In this document: piece by piece, positions 1 through 5,174 of the stretch
Layout of the letters: the number at the start of each line of letters is the position of its first letter
Numbering within the stretch: the first letter of the stretch is position 1
Source of the DNA: Brevibacillus sp.
Lineage (GTDB): Bacteria > Bacillota > Bacilli > Brevibacillales > Brevibacillaceae
DNA: 5,174 nt
Assembly: GCA_029240815.1 (NCBI GenBank)
Contig: JARDZO010000339.1
Location: 1-5,174 of the forward strand
Reading direction: 5' to 3'
The notes under the pieces: model-generated
Told to the model about the DNA's origin: nothing
Seen by the model: only the letters and a program-made list of their open reading frames with translations
Database searches by the model: none
Program-made: the position numbers and the translations under genes

Positions 1-2901
1 CACGGGCTGGAGCAGGAGCGCAGACTGAATGCACGACTTGTCCGCTTGAGTGAGGAGACAGGCATTCCTCTGGTTGTCACGAACAACGTCCATTACGTTG
101 ACCAGAGCGATCATGCCACACACGACATCCTACTCGCAATCGGAGAAGGCAAGACGGTGGGAGAGGAGAATCGCTTTCGCTACGAAACCGATCAGCATTA
201 CTTGAAGAGTGCAGAAGAGCTTGCGCCGGCGTTTGCTTTTGCTCCCGAGGCACTAGCCAATACGGTAAAGATCGCTCGGCGCTGCCAGGTGACATTGACG
301 TTTGGGGAACATATTTTGCCAGAATTCCCCTTGCCGGCAGGACAGGATTCGACTGCATTTTTGCGAGAGCTGTGTGAAAAAGGCTGCCAGGAGCGATACA
401 AGGAACTGACTCCGCAAATTCGTGAGCGATTGGACCACGAGCTAGCCATTATTACAGGGACAGGCTTTACCGATTACTTTTTGATCGTTTGGGACTTCAT
501 GCGCTACGCCCATCAGAACGGCATTCCGACAGGGCCGGGCAGGGGATCGGCAGCGGGAAGCCTGGTTGCCTATGCACTCAAGATTACGAACGTAGACCCG
601 CTGCGCTTTCATCTGCTGTTTGAGCGATTCCTGAATCCGGAGCGGGTGACGATGCCTGATATCGATATCGACTTTTCGGTAGAGCGCAGAGATGAAGTCA
701 TCCATTACGTGGCTAATAAATACGGGCATGACCGTGTGGCTCAGATCATTACCTTTGGTACGATGGCGGCGCGTGCAGCTGTGCGCGATGTGGGGCGTGC
801 GCTGGGCCTGTCGCTCGGGCTGATTGATCGCGTGGCGAAAATGATTCCCCAGTCGCCTGGAATGACAATCGAAAGGGCGATGAAGATCAATCCGGACATC
901 GGCAAGCTGTGTGCGGAAAACAAGCAGGCAGCCCAATTGATTGCAACGGCAAAAGGAGTAGAGGGCTTGCCGCGGCACGCATCTACGCATGCAGCGGGAG
1001 TGGTCATCTCCCGAGAGCCGCTGACCGAATATGTGCCTTTGCAGACAGGCAACGAAGGCTTGGCGCTCACGCAGTATCCGATGGAGATTTTAGAAGAAGT
1101 GGGCCTGTTGAAAATGGACTTTCTCGGCCTGCGCAATCTGACGATCATTCAAGAAGCCTTGCGCAATCTGGAGCAACAAGGTACAACTATCGACCTGGAA
1201 AATATCCCGACCGACGATCCCAAAACCTTTCGCATGCTCTCGCGCGCAGAGACGACAGGCGTATTTCAGCTGGAATCGTCTGGTATGCGCAATGTTCTGC
1301 GAGATTTGAAGCCGTCCAGTCTGGATGATATTATCGCTGTCCTGGCCTTGTATCGTCCGGGACCGATGGAGATCATTCCGCAATATATCGCTGCAAAACA
1401 CGGTCAGACTAAGGTCCAATACGCCCATCCCGTGCTGGAGCCGATTTTGCGAGAGACGCATGGGTTTATGATCTATCAGGAGCAGATTATGCAGATTTCT
1501 TCCGCGTTGGCAGGGTTTAGTCTGGGAGAAGCGGATATTCTGCGGCGTGCTGTGGGGAAAAAGAAACGGGAGCTCTTGGCTGAGCAACGGGAGAAATTCG
1601 TAGCCGGTTGTGTCAAACAAGGCTATGGGGATGAGCTAGGAAACGAAATCTACGACCTTATCGTGCGCTTTGCGGATTACGGCTTCAACAAGGCCCATTC
1701 GGTCGCGTATGCCGTGATAGCCTATCAGATGGCGTATTTGAAAGCGAATCATCCGCTCGCGTTTATGGCGGCCTTGCTCTCCTTGTCCATCGGGAGCCAG
1801 ACGCGCATCGCCGAGTATACCGAGGAAGCTCGCCGTCTTCAGTTACAGGTGCTGGCTCCAGATGTGAACCGCAGCGAAGCGCATTTCACGGTGGAGCAGG
1901 ATTCCATTCGCTTTGGATTGGCAGCTGTGAAAAACGTGGGATACAGCGCTATTGAGTCAATCGTCAAGGAACGGATTAGCAGACCGTATCGGGACGTGTT
2001 TGATTTTTGCGCGCGGGTCGATGCGCGACTGGTGAACAGACGGGTCGTGGAGTCGCTGACGCTATGTGGGGCGCTGGATTCGCTGCCTGGACACCGCAGC
2101 CAGCTCCTCATTCTACTGGATGAAGCGGTGGGCAAGGCAAACGGAAAACGGGTCGAGCGGGATGCGGATCAAATGAATCTGTTTGCTGGAGACGATACAG
2201 GAGCACCGGTGCGTGAGCCAAAAGATTATCCAGAGTTACCGCCTTTTTCACGCGCGCAGCAATTAAAAGAAGAGCGAGAGTTGCTCGGCGTCTACATCTC
2301 TGGTCATCCACTCGACCAGTATGCCCATTTGGCTAATCGGGCAGAAATAGCGGCGATCGCGTCGCTAGGGGAGCTTCCTCGCGACAAGACAGTGAAAGTG
2401 TTCGGAATGATCACCGAAGAACGGCGTATCCAGACGAAAAAAGGGGATGCGATGGCATTCATTACCATGGAGGACAAAACGGCACAGGTCGAACTGGTCG
2501 TCTTTCCGCAGGTGTATGCCAAGCATGCGGAGCTGTTGACCAGAGAAAGCATGGTAGTGGCCGAAGCCCGTATCGATCATCAGGATGATCTGGTCAAACT
2601 GCTCGCTTCCCGCTTCTGGGCGGCAGACGCTTTGCCAATGCCTACGGTAGAGACTGTGCTTTTTGTCAAAATATCGGAGGCTCAGGAGCATGATTCGACG
2701 CTCCAGCGGCTCCAGCAATTGTTTGTCGAAAAAAAAGGAACAATTCCTGTGATTCTGTTTTACGAGGGAAAAAGACAGACAATTCGCTTGCCGGATACGA
2801 TTGGCGTTGGGTTGGACGAAGCATTTTTGGAGCAAGCGAGAGCAATTGTGGGACGCGACAGCGTAATTTCGAAAGAATTGCCCATAATGTGGGGAGGATG
2901 A
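1..2901 (+). CDS. dnaE: DNA polymerase III subunit alpha, DnaE type (5' end missing)
   Basis: C-family replicative DNA polymerase; in Firmicutes DnaE extends primers and works beside PolC at the fork. The frame is open from base 1 (it reads HGLEQERRLN at the edge), so the 966 residues seen are a C-terminal part. Full-length relatives have about 1100-1150 residues, so I infer some 150-200 are missing. Seen in order, with residues counted from base 1: the end of the PHP domain (VTNNVHYVDQSDHATHD); the polymerase glycine-rich motif GPGRGSAAGS (178-187); PDIDIDF with catalytic Asp220 and Asp222 (equivalent to E. coli D401 and D403); KMDFLGLR with the third catalytic Asp373; YRPGPM (451-456); FNKAHSVAYA (562-571); a helix-hairpin-helix region near 665-695; a beta-clamp binding pentapeptide QMNLF (724-728); SGHPL; and an OB fold from about 798. 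There is no exonuclease insertion in the visible part, which separates it from PolC. The gene is intact to its TGA stop, which lies inside a terminator hairpin. The family assignment is secure. Confidence 0.97.
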   Translation, partial: HGLEQERRLNARLVRLSEETGIPLVVTNNVHYVDQSDHATHDILLAIGEGKTVGEENRFRYETDQHYLKSAEELAPAFAFAPEALANTVKIARRCQVTLTFGEHILPEFPLPAGQDSTAFLRELCEKGCQERYKELTPQIRERLDHELAIITGTGFTDYFLIVWDFMRYAHQNGIPTGPGRGSAAGSLVAYALKITNVDPLRFHLLFERFLNPERVTMPDIDIDFSVERRDEVIHYVANKYGHDRVAQIITFGTMAARAAVRDVGRALGLSLGLIDRVAKMIPQSPGMTIERAMKINPDIGKLCAENKQAAQLIATAKGVEGLPRHASTHAAGVVISREPLTEYVPLQTGNEGLALTQYPMEILEEVGLLKMDFLGLRNLTIIQEALRNLEQQGTTIDLENIPTDDPKTFRMLSRAETTGVFQLESSGMRNVLRDLKPSSLDDIIAVLALYRPGPMEIIPQYIAAKHGQTKVQYAHPVLEPILRETHGFMIYQEQIMQISSALAGFSLGEADILRRAVGKKKRELLAEQREKFVAGCVKQGYGDELGNEIYDLIVRFADYGFNKAHSVAYAVIAYQMAYLKANHPLAFMAALLSLSIGSQTRIAEYTEEARRLQLQVLAPDVNRSEAHFTVEQDSIRFGLAAVKNVGYSAIESIVKERISRPYRDVFDFCARVDARLVNRRVVESLTLCGALDSLPGHRSQLLILLDEAVGKANGKRVERDADQMNLFAGDDTGAPVREPKDYPELPPFSRAQQLKEERELLGVYISGHPLDQYAHLANRAEIAAIASLGELPRDKTVKVFGMITEERRIQTKKGDAMAFITMEDKTAQVELVVFPQVYAKHAELLTRESMVVAEARIDHQDDLVKLLASRFWAADALPMPTVETVLFVKISEAQEHDSTLQRLQQLFVEKKGTIPVILFYEGKRQTIRLPDTIGVGLDEAFLEQARAIVGRDSVISKELPIMWGG

Positions 2902-2919
2902 GGAATGTCCTCCCTTTTT
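2892..2919 (+). terminator. Rho-independent terminator of dnaE, overlapping the stop codon
   Basis: The arms GGGAGGA (2892-2898) and TCCTCCC (2908-2914) pair perfectly over 7 bp around a 9-base loop, followed directly by five T (2915-2919). The 5' arm is the last codons of dnaE and the TGA stop (2899-2901) lies in the loop. The hairpin separates dnaE from the promoter just downstream. The T tract is short, so termination may be incomplete. Confidence 0.65.
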
Positions 2920-2935
2920 CGCCGTTTTCGGCAGG

Positions 2936-2965
2936 TTTACAGGAGAATGGGTTTTGCTATATATT
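2936..2965 (+). promoter_or_regulatory. Predicted sigma-A promoter for the malic enzyme gene
   Basis: A -35 box TTTACA (2936-2941, five of six consensus bases) precedes a -10 region in which two registers are possible: TATATT (2960-2965, five of six) with an 18-base spacer, or TATATA (2958-2963) with a 16-base spacer and an extended TGC (2955-2957). Transcription would start near 2970-2973, leaving a leader of about 90 bases. The promoter follows the dnaE terminator directly and precedes a palindromic operator, which fits an independently controlled unit. Confidence 0.55.
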
Positions 2966-2982
2966 GAAAACATAACTTTAAA

Positions 2983-2997
2983 AGTGGTCAGACCACT
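2983..2997 (+). promoter_or_regulatory. FadR/GntR-type operator palindrome
   Basis: AGTGGTC-A-GACCACT is a perfect 15-bp palindrome with 7-bp arms centred on 2990. Its core TGGTCAGACCA matches the TGGTCnGACCA recognised by FadR-subfamily GntR regulators (E. coli FadR consensus AACTGGTCnGACCAGTT). It sits about 10-25 bases after the predicted transcription start, where a bound dimer could block initiation or early elongation. The likely ligand is the GntR/FCD regulator encoded at 4410-5084, which carries the matching recognition arginines. Binding itself is inferred. Confidence 0.75.
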
Positions 2998-3050
2998 GGG
3001 TGTAGGTTAGAGCAGCAAACGCAGTTTAATAGAAAAAGATAAACGTGAAT

Positions 3051-3054
3051 GGAG
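3051..3054 (+). promoter_or_regulatory. Ribosome binding site that decides the malic enzyme start
   Basis: GGAG lies 8 bases before ATG 3063 and 5 bases before the adjacent in-frame ATG 3060. A further in-frame GTG at 3045 lies upstream of this site and has no good Shine-Dalgarno sequence of its own. Spacing and the protein N-terminus (MSNLREEAL, like B. subtilis YtsJ) favour 3063. Confidence 0.55.
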
Positions 3055-3062
3055 TGGTTATG

Positions 3063-4307
3063 ATGTCCAATCTGAGAGAGGAAGCACTGGAGCTTCACAG
3101 AAAACATCAAGGGAAATTGGAGGCTGTCACAAAAGTGCCTGTCCGCAATGCGCGCGACTTGAGCCTCGCTTATTCTCCAGGGGTTGCAGAGCCATGCAAA
3201 GATATTTTTGACGACAAATCCAAAGTGTACGAATATACCATGAAAGGCAATCTCGTTGCAGTAGTCAGCGACGGTACTGCTGTCCTCGGCCTCGGAAATA
3301 TCGGTCCAGAAGCAGCAATGCCTGTTATGGAGGGAAAAGCCGTCCTGTTTAAATCTTTTGCAGGGGTAGACGCGTTCCCAATCTGCTTGAACACCACCGA
3401 TGTAGACAAAATCGTAGAAACCGTAAAACTGCTGGAACCAACGTTTGGCGGGGTAAACCTGGAAGATATCGCAGCTCCTGCTTGCTTCGAGATAGAAGAG
3501 CGTTTGAAACGTGAAACGAACATCCCTGTATTCCACGATGACCAACATGGTACTGCTATCGTAACAGCGGCTGGCCTGATCAACGCGCTGCGCGTAGTAG
3601 ACAAAAAACTGGAAGAAATCCGCGTTGTAGCAAACGGCGCTGGTGCAGCCGGTATTGCCATCATCAAGCTCCTGGTTTCCATGGGCGTAAAAGACGTCGT
3701 TATGTGCGATACCAAAGGGATTGTTTATGAAGGCCGTCCATTCGGTATGAACCCAGTGAAAGAAGAAATGGCAAAAATTACAAACCGCGATAAAATCCAA
3801 GGCGACCTGTCTGATGCGATGAAAGGCGCTGACGTATTCATCGGCGTTTCCGTAGCAGGGGCAGTAACACCTGAGATGGTTCGTTCCATGAACCGCGATG
3901 CGATCATCTTCGCGATGGCGAATCCGACTCCAGAAATCATGCCGGATGAAGCAAAAGCCGCTGGGGCTGCCGTCGTAGGTACAGGACGTTCCGACTTCCC
4001 GAACCAAGTAAACAACGTACTAGCATTCCCAGGTATTTTCCGCGGAGCACTTGACACGCGCGCGACGAGCATCAACGAAGAAATGAAGATGGCAGCAGTT
4101 TATGCCATTGCCGACCTGATCACGCCAGAAGAACTTTCTGCAGATAAAGTCATCCCAGCGGCGTTTGATGCTCGCGTAGCTCCAAACGTAGCTGCAGCAG
4201 TAGCCAAAGCTGCGATGGATAGCGGTGTTGCTCGCATCACTGTGGATCCGGAAGCCGTGAGAGAAAAAACAATGAACCTGGCTGCGATTTCCTACCAGCA
4301 AGTATAG
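3063..4307 (+). CDS. ytsJ: Malic enzyme, small bacterial YtsJ type (probably NADP-dependent)
   Basis: Oxidative decarboxylation of L-malate to pyruvate and CO2 in the cytoplasm, yielding NADPH if it behaves like B. subtilis YtsJ. The 414 residues match the short bacterial form (YtsJ is about 410), with no C-terminal phosphotransacetylase-like domain. The N-terminal malic domain has LAYSPG with catalytic Tyr37, MEGKAVLFK with catalytic Lys92, NLEDIAAP with metal ligands Glu134 and Asp135, and FHDDQHGT with Asp160. The Rossmann domain begins at NGAGAAG (191-197). ANPTPEIMP (from 286) and FPNQVNNVLAFPG (312-324) complete the active site. The loop after the second beta strand reads CDTKG (215-219); from sequence alone this does not settle NAD versus NADP. 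Codon use (many GTA, GCA, AAA) is more uniform than in dnaE and suggests high expression. The gene has its own promoter and operator and is followed after 102 bases by a regulator. The start at 3060 is almost equally possible. Confidence 0.93.
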   Translation: MSNLREEALELHRKHQGKLEAVTKVPVRNARDLSLAYSPGVAEPCKDIFDDKSKVYEYTMKGNLVAVVSDGTAVLGLGNIGPEAAMPVMEGKAVLFKSFAGVDAFPICLNTTDVDKIVETVKLLEPTFGGVNLEDIAAPACFEIEERLKRETNIPVFHDDQHGTAIVTAAGLINALRVVDKKLEEIRVVANGAGAAGIAIIKLLVSMGVKDVVMCDTKGIVYEGRPFGMNPVKEEMAKITNRDKIQGDLSDAMKGADVFIGVSVAGAVTPEMVRSMNRDAIIFAMANPTPEIMPDEAKAAGAAVVGTGRSDFPNQVNNVLAFPGIFRGALDTRATSINEEMKMAAVYAIADLITPEELSADKVIPAAFDARVAPNVAAAVAKAAMDSGVARITVDPEAVREKTMNLAAISYQQV

Positions 4308-4324
4308 GAGACTCGTGCAGTCAT

Positions 4325-4374
4325 CACCCTCCGAGACACCTGTACGGTTTGTGGCAGGTGCCTTTTGGAGGGTG
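4325..4374 (+). other. Long imperfect hairpin between malic enzyme and regulator genes
   Basis: The outer arms CACCCTCC (4325-4332) and GGAGGGTG (4367-4374) pair perfectly over 8 bp. Four further pairs (G-U, A-U, G-U, A-U) lead to a two-base bulge (CC, 4361-4362) and an inner stem CACCTG (4337-4342) / CAGGTG (4355-4360) with a 12-base loop. No T tract follows the outer stem, so it is not a standard terminator as a whole. The inner stem alone is followed by CCTTTT and could act as a weak terminator. It may tune expression of the regulator relative to malic enzyme, or protect the 3' end of the malic enzyme message. The function is inferred; the pairing is visible. Confidence 0.6.
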
Positions 4375-4398
4375 CTTCACTTCAAAGTAGGTGCTACT

Positions 4399-4406
4399 AA
4401 GGAGGA
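4399..4406 (+). promoter_or_regulatory. Strong ribosome binding site of the regulator
   Basis: AAGGAGGA is a near-perfect Shine-Dalgarno sequence. It is only about 4 bases from ATG 4410 but 7 bases from GTG 4413, in the same frame, so the GTG may be the true start. An ATG at 4406 overlaps the site in another frame. Confidence 0.75.
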
Positions 4407-4409
4407 TGA

Positions 4410-5084
4410 ATGGTGCTCGACTCATCCCAAGATCGAAAGGTATACGAAGGGATTCTCCTGCAGATCCACGAGATCGTTCAGGAGAGAAACCTGCGTCCGG
4501 GTGACAAGCTTCCCTCCGAGAGAGAACTGTCTGAACAACTAGGGGCAGGTCGCTCCTCCGTCCGCGAAGCACTTCGGGCACTGGAGCTTCTCGGTCTGAT
4601 CGAGACTCGCAGAGGGGAAGGCACATTCCTAAAGCATTACCGGCACAATCGTCTGATTGATATCCTCGGATTTTTCATCCTGCGGGATGCCAAGACGAAA
4701 AAGGATCTGATTGAGATGCGCCGAATCCTGGAGTTGGATGCGGTTCGACTCGCATGCCGACGTGCTACTGACAAGCATTTTGAAGAAATGGAACGCATCC
4801 TGGCGATTGCCGAAGAACGGGTCGAACGCGGAGAAGTGCCGACGGAGGAAGACTATCAATTCCATCGGGTCATCTGCCGATCCAGTCGCAACTCGATCTT
4901 GCATCGGATTTGGACGCCCCTTGTGGAATACAGCAACAGCGTTCGTACCGAGTCCTTGTCTCGTGAGGGCAGAGCGAAGCTAGCTGTGGCCGAGCATCGC
5001 GAGATCATGGAGTCTATTCGAGCAGGGGATGCGACAGGAGCCGTTGAAAAAATGAAGCATCATTTAGAGAACAGCAAGCTATGA
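4410..5084 (+). CDS. GntR/FadR-family transcriptional regulator with FCD ligand domain
   Basis: A 224-residue DNA-binding regulator. The winged helix-turn-helix spans about residues 10-75, with the GntR signature PGDKLPSEREL, RSSVREALRALELLGLI and the wing RRGEGTFL. Arg38, Arg48 and Arg52 align with Arg35, Arg45 and Arg49 of E. coli FadR, which read the TGGTC half-site. The all-helical FCD domain covers about 95-220 and keeps the expected metal-binding set: Asp148-x3-His152, His196 and His218. From family knowledge, such domains bind carboxylates or similar small ligands through a metal ion, unlike the acyl-CoA-binding C-terminus of E. coli FadR; despite the family name there is no evidence that the ligand is acyl-CoA. 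It follows the malic enzyme gene after a hairpin and precedes a probable accD, so it may link malate use with fatty acid synthesis. Its probable operator is at 2983-2997, which would make it autoregulatory if cotranscribed. No dedicated promoter is evident in the 102-base gap. The start may be GTG 4413, giving 223 residues. Confidence 0.9.
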   Translation: MVLDSSQDRKVYEGILLQIHEIVQERNLRPGDKLPSERELSEQLGAGRSSVREALRALELLGLIETRRGEGTFLKHYRHNRLIDILGFFILRDAKTKKDLIEMRRILELDAVRLACRRATDKHFEEMERILAIAEERVERGEVPTEEDYQFHRVICRSSRNSILHRIWTPLVEYSNSVRTESLSREGRAKLAVAEHREIMESIRAGDATGAVEKMKHHLENSKL

Positions 5085-5094
5085 TTTTCCCCCA

Positions 5095-5111
5095 TTTGCG
5101 ACAGGCGCAAA
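5095..5111 (+). repeat. Small inverted repeat over the -35 box upstream of the last gene
   Basis: TTTGCG (5095-5100) and CGCAAA (5106-5111) are perfect 6-base inverted arms with a 5-base gap. The left arm covers most of the predicted -35 box TTGCGA. It could be an operator for an unknown factor. It resembles neither the TGGTCnGACCA core nor the FapR site as I recall it. Arms this short can arise by chance. Confidence 0.35.
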
Positions 5112-5125
5112 GGCTGTGATATGAT
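5096..5125 (+). promoter_or_regulatory. Predicted sigma-A promoter for the downstream (accD-like) gene
   Basis: TTGCGA (5096-5101), an 18-base spacer and TATGAT (5120-5125, five of six), with an extended TGA directly before the -10 box (5117-5119). Transcription would start near 5132, about 33 bases before the GTG start. This would allow the downstream gene to be transcribed separately from the regulator. No terminator is visible between the regulator stop and this promoter, so readthrough is also likely. Confidence 0.55.
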
Positions 5126-5149
5126 GATGCAGACCTGTATTGGACGATG

Positions 5150-5156
5150 AAGGAGG
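5150..5156 (+). promoter_or_regulatory. Strong ribosome binding site of the last gene
   Basis: AAGGAGG lies 8 bases before GTG 5165, near-ideal spacing. It favours GTG 5165 over an in-frame ATG at 5147 that has no Shine-Dalgarno sequence of its own. Confidence 0.7.
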
Positions 5157-5164
5157 AAGCCAGC

Positions 5165-5174
5165 GTGTGGACTG
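5165..5174 (+). CDS. accD: Start of a gene cut by the window edge, probably accD (acetyl-CoA carboxylase carboxyltransferase beta subunit)
   Basis: Only GTG TGG ACT and one further base are visible (Met-Trp-Thr), so the product cannot be read from sequence. The start is supported by the strong RBS and the predicted promoter. The accD name rests on gene order alone: in Bacillales, accD-accA commonly follows the dnaE / malic enzyme region, in some lineages with a FadR-like gene between. If correct, the product carries the zinc ribbon and forms the carboxyltransferase with AccA, making malonyl-CoA in the first committed step of fatty acid synthesis. Confidence 0.45.

Noticed and set aside
2300..2319. 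Inverted repeat CTGGTC / GACCAG inside dnaE, resembling the operator half-sites
   Set aside because: The arms are 8 bases apart rather than 1, which does not fit FadR-type dimer geometry, and the bases encode the conserved SGHPLDQ stretch.
2729..2736. Run of eight A in dnaE as a programmed frameshift or slippage site
   Set aside because: The zero frame reads GAA AAA AAA GGA, not the A-AAA-AAG arrangement of dnaX-type frameshifting. I noticed no stimulatory hairpin nearby, and the frame continues normally through the conserved C-terminus.
2921..2932. Tiny hairpin GCCG-TTTT-CGGC after the dnaE terminator
   Set aside because: The stem is only 4 bp and no T tract follows, so I cannot separate it from chance.
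2365..2973. A 202-codon open frame on the minus strand over the dnaE 3' end and the promoter region
   Set aside because: It runs across the terminator and promoter of the + strand and resembles no known protein.
3013..3027. Possible CcpA (cre) site in the malic enzyme leader
   Set aside because: The stretch around AAACG shares the central CG but misses several conserved positions of the cre consensus, including the TG at the left end.
3045..3062. GTG 3045 as the malic enzyme start
   Set aside because: It lies upstream of the GGAG ribosome binding site, and the extra residues (MNGVVM) do not resemble the family N-terminus, which begins at MS-LREEAL.
2988..4007. A 339-codon open frame on the minus strand opposite the malic enzyme gene
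   Set aside because: It has no recognisable protein family and no supported start. It lies fully opposite a gene with strong codon bias, which often leaves antisense frames open. The cysteine-, phenylalanine- and histidine-rich composition is typical of such a shadow.
5121..5150. Nine-residue open frame (ATG ATG ATG ... TGA) as a leader peptide before the last gene
   Set aside because: It has no Shine-Dalgarno sequence and its first codons overlap the predicted -10 box, so it would lie upstream of the transcription start.

Overview
The window looks like chromosome of a low-to-mid GC, Gram-positive Firmicute of the Bacillales. Brevibacillus or a close relative is my best guess, from the gene order, the strong AAGGAGG ribosome binding sites and the mixed codon use. 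All genes lie on the + strand, in the order dnaE (3' part) - NADP-type malic enzyme (ytsJ-like) - GntR/FadR-family regulator with an FCD domain - first codons of a gene that is probably accD (acetyl-CoA carboxylase carboxyltransferase beta subunit). From general knowledge, dnaE / malic enzyme / accD-accA is a conserved neighbourhood in Bacillales, and some lineages carry a FadR-like regulator between the malic enzyme and accD. The species and the accD call are inferences.

Layout. Positions 1-2901 hold the 3' part of dnaE, open at the left edge. A rho-independent terminator lies across its stop codon (2892-2919). The 161 bases from 2902 to 3062 hold a sigma-A-like promoter (2936-2965) and, just downstream of the expected transcription start, a perfect 15-bp palindrome with core TGGTCAGACCA (2983-2997). 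Malic enzyme runs from 3063 to 4307. The 102-base gap after it holds a long imperfect hairpin (4325-4374) and the strong RBS of the regulator (4410-5084). The last 80-base gap holds an extended -10 promoter overlapped by a small inverted repeat, then a strong RBS and a GTG start at 5165.

How the parts may work together. Malic enzyme makes pyruvate and NADPH, and acetyl-CoA carboxylase makes malonyl-CoA, so the cluster joins two inputs of fatty acid synthesis. The regulator keeps the three arginines that E. coli FadR uses to read TGGTCnGACCA, and exactly that core sits at the malic enzyme promoter. The simplest reading is that the regulator controls the malic enzyme-regulator transcript, including its own gene. 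Its FCD domain keeps the Asp/His/His/His metal site that often accompanies carboxylate ligands. The window shows no mobile element, tRNA, rRNA, CRISPR array or clearly new system; the regulatory circuit is the most interesting content.
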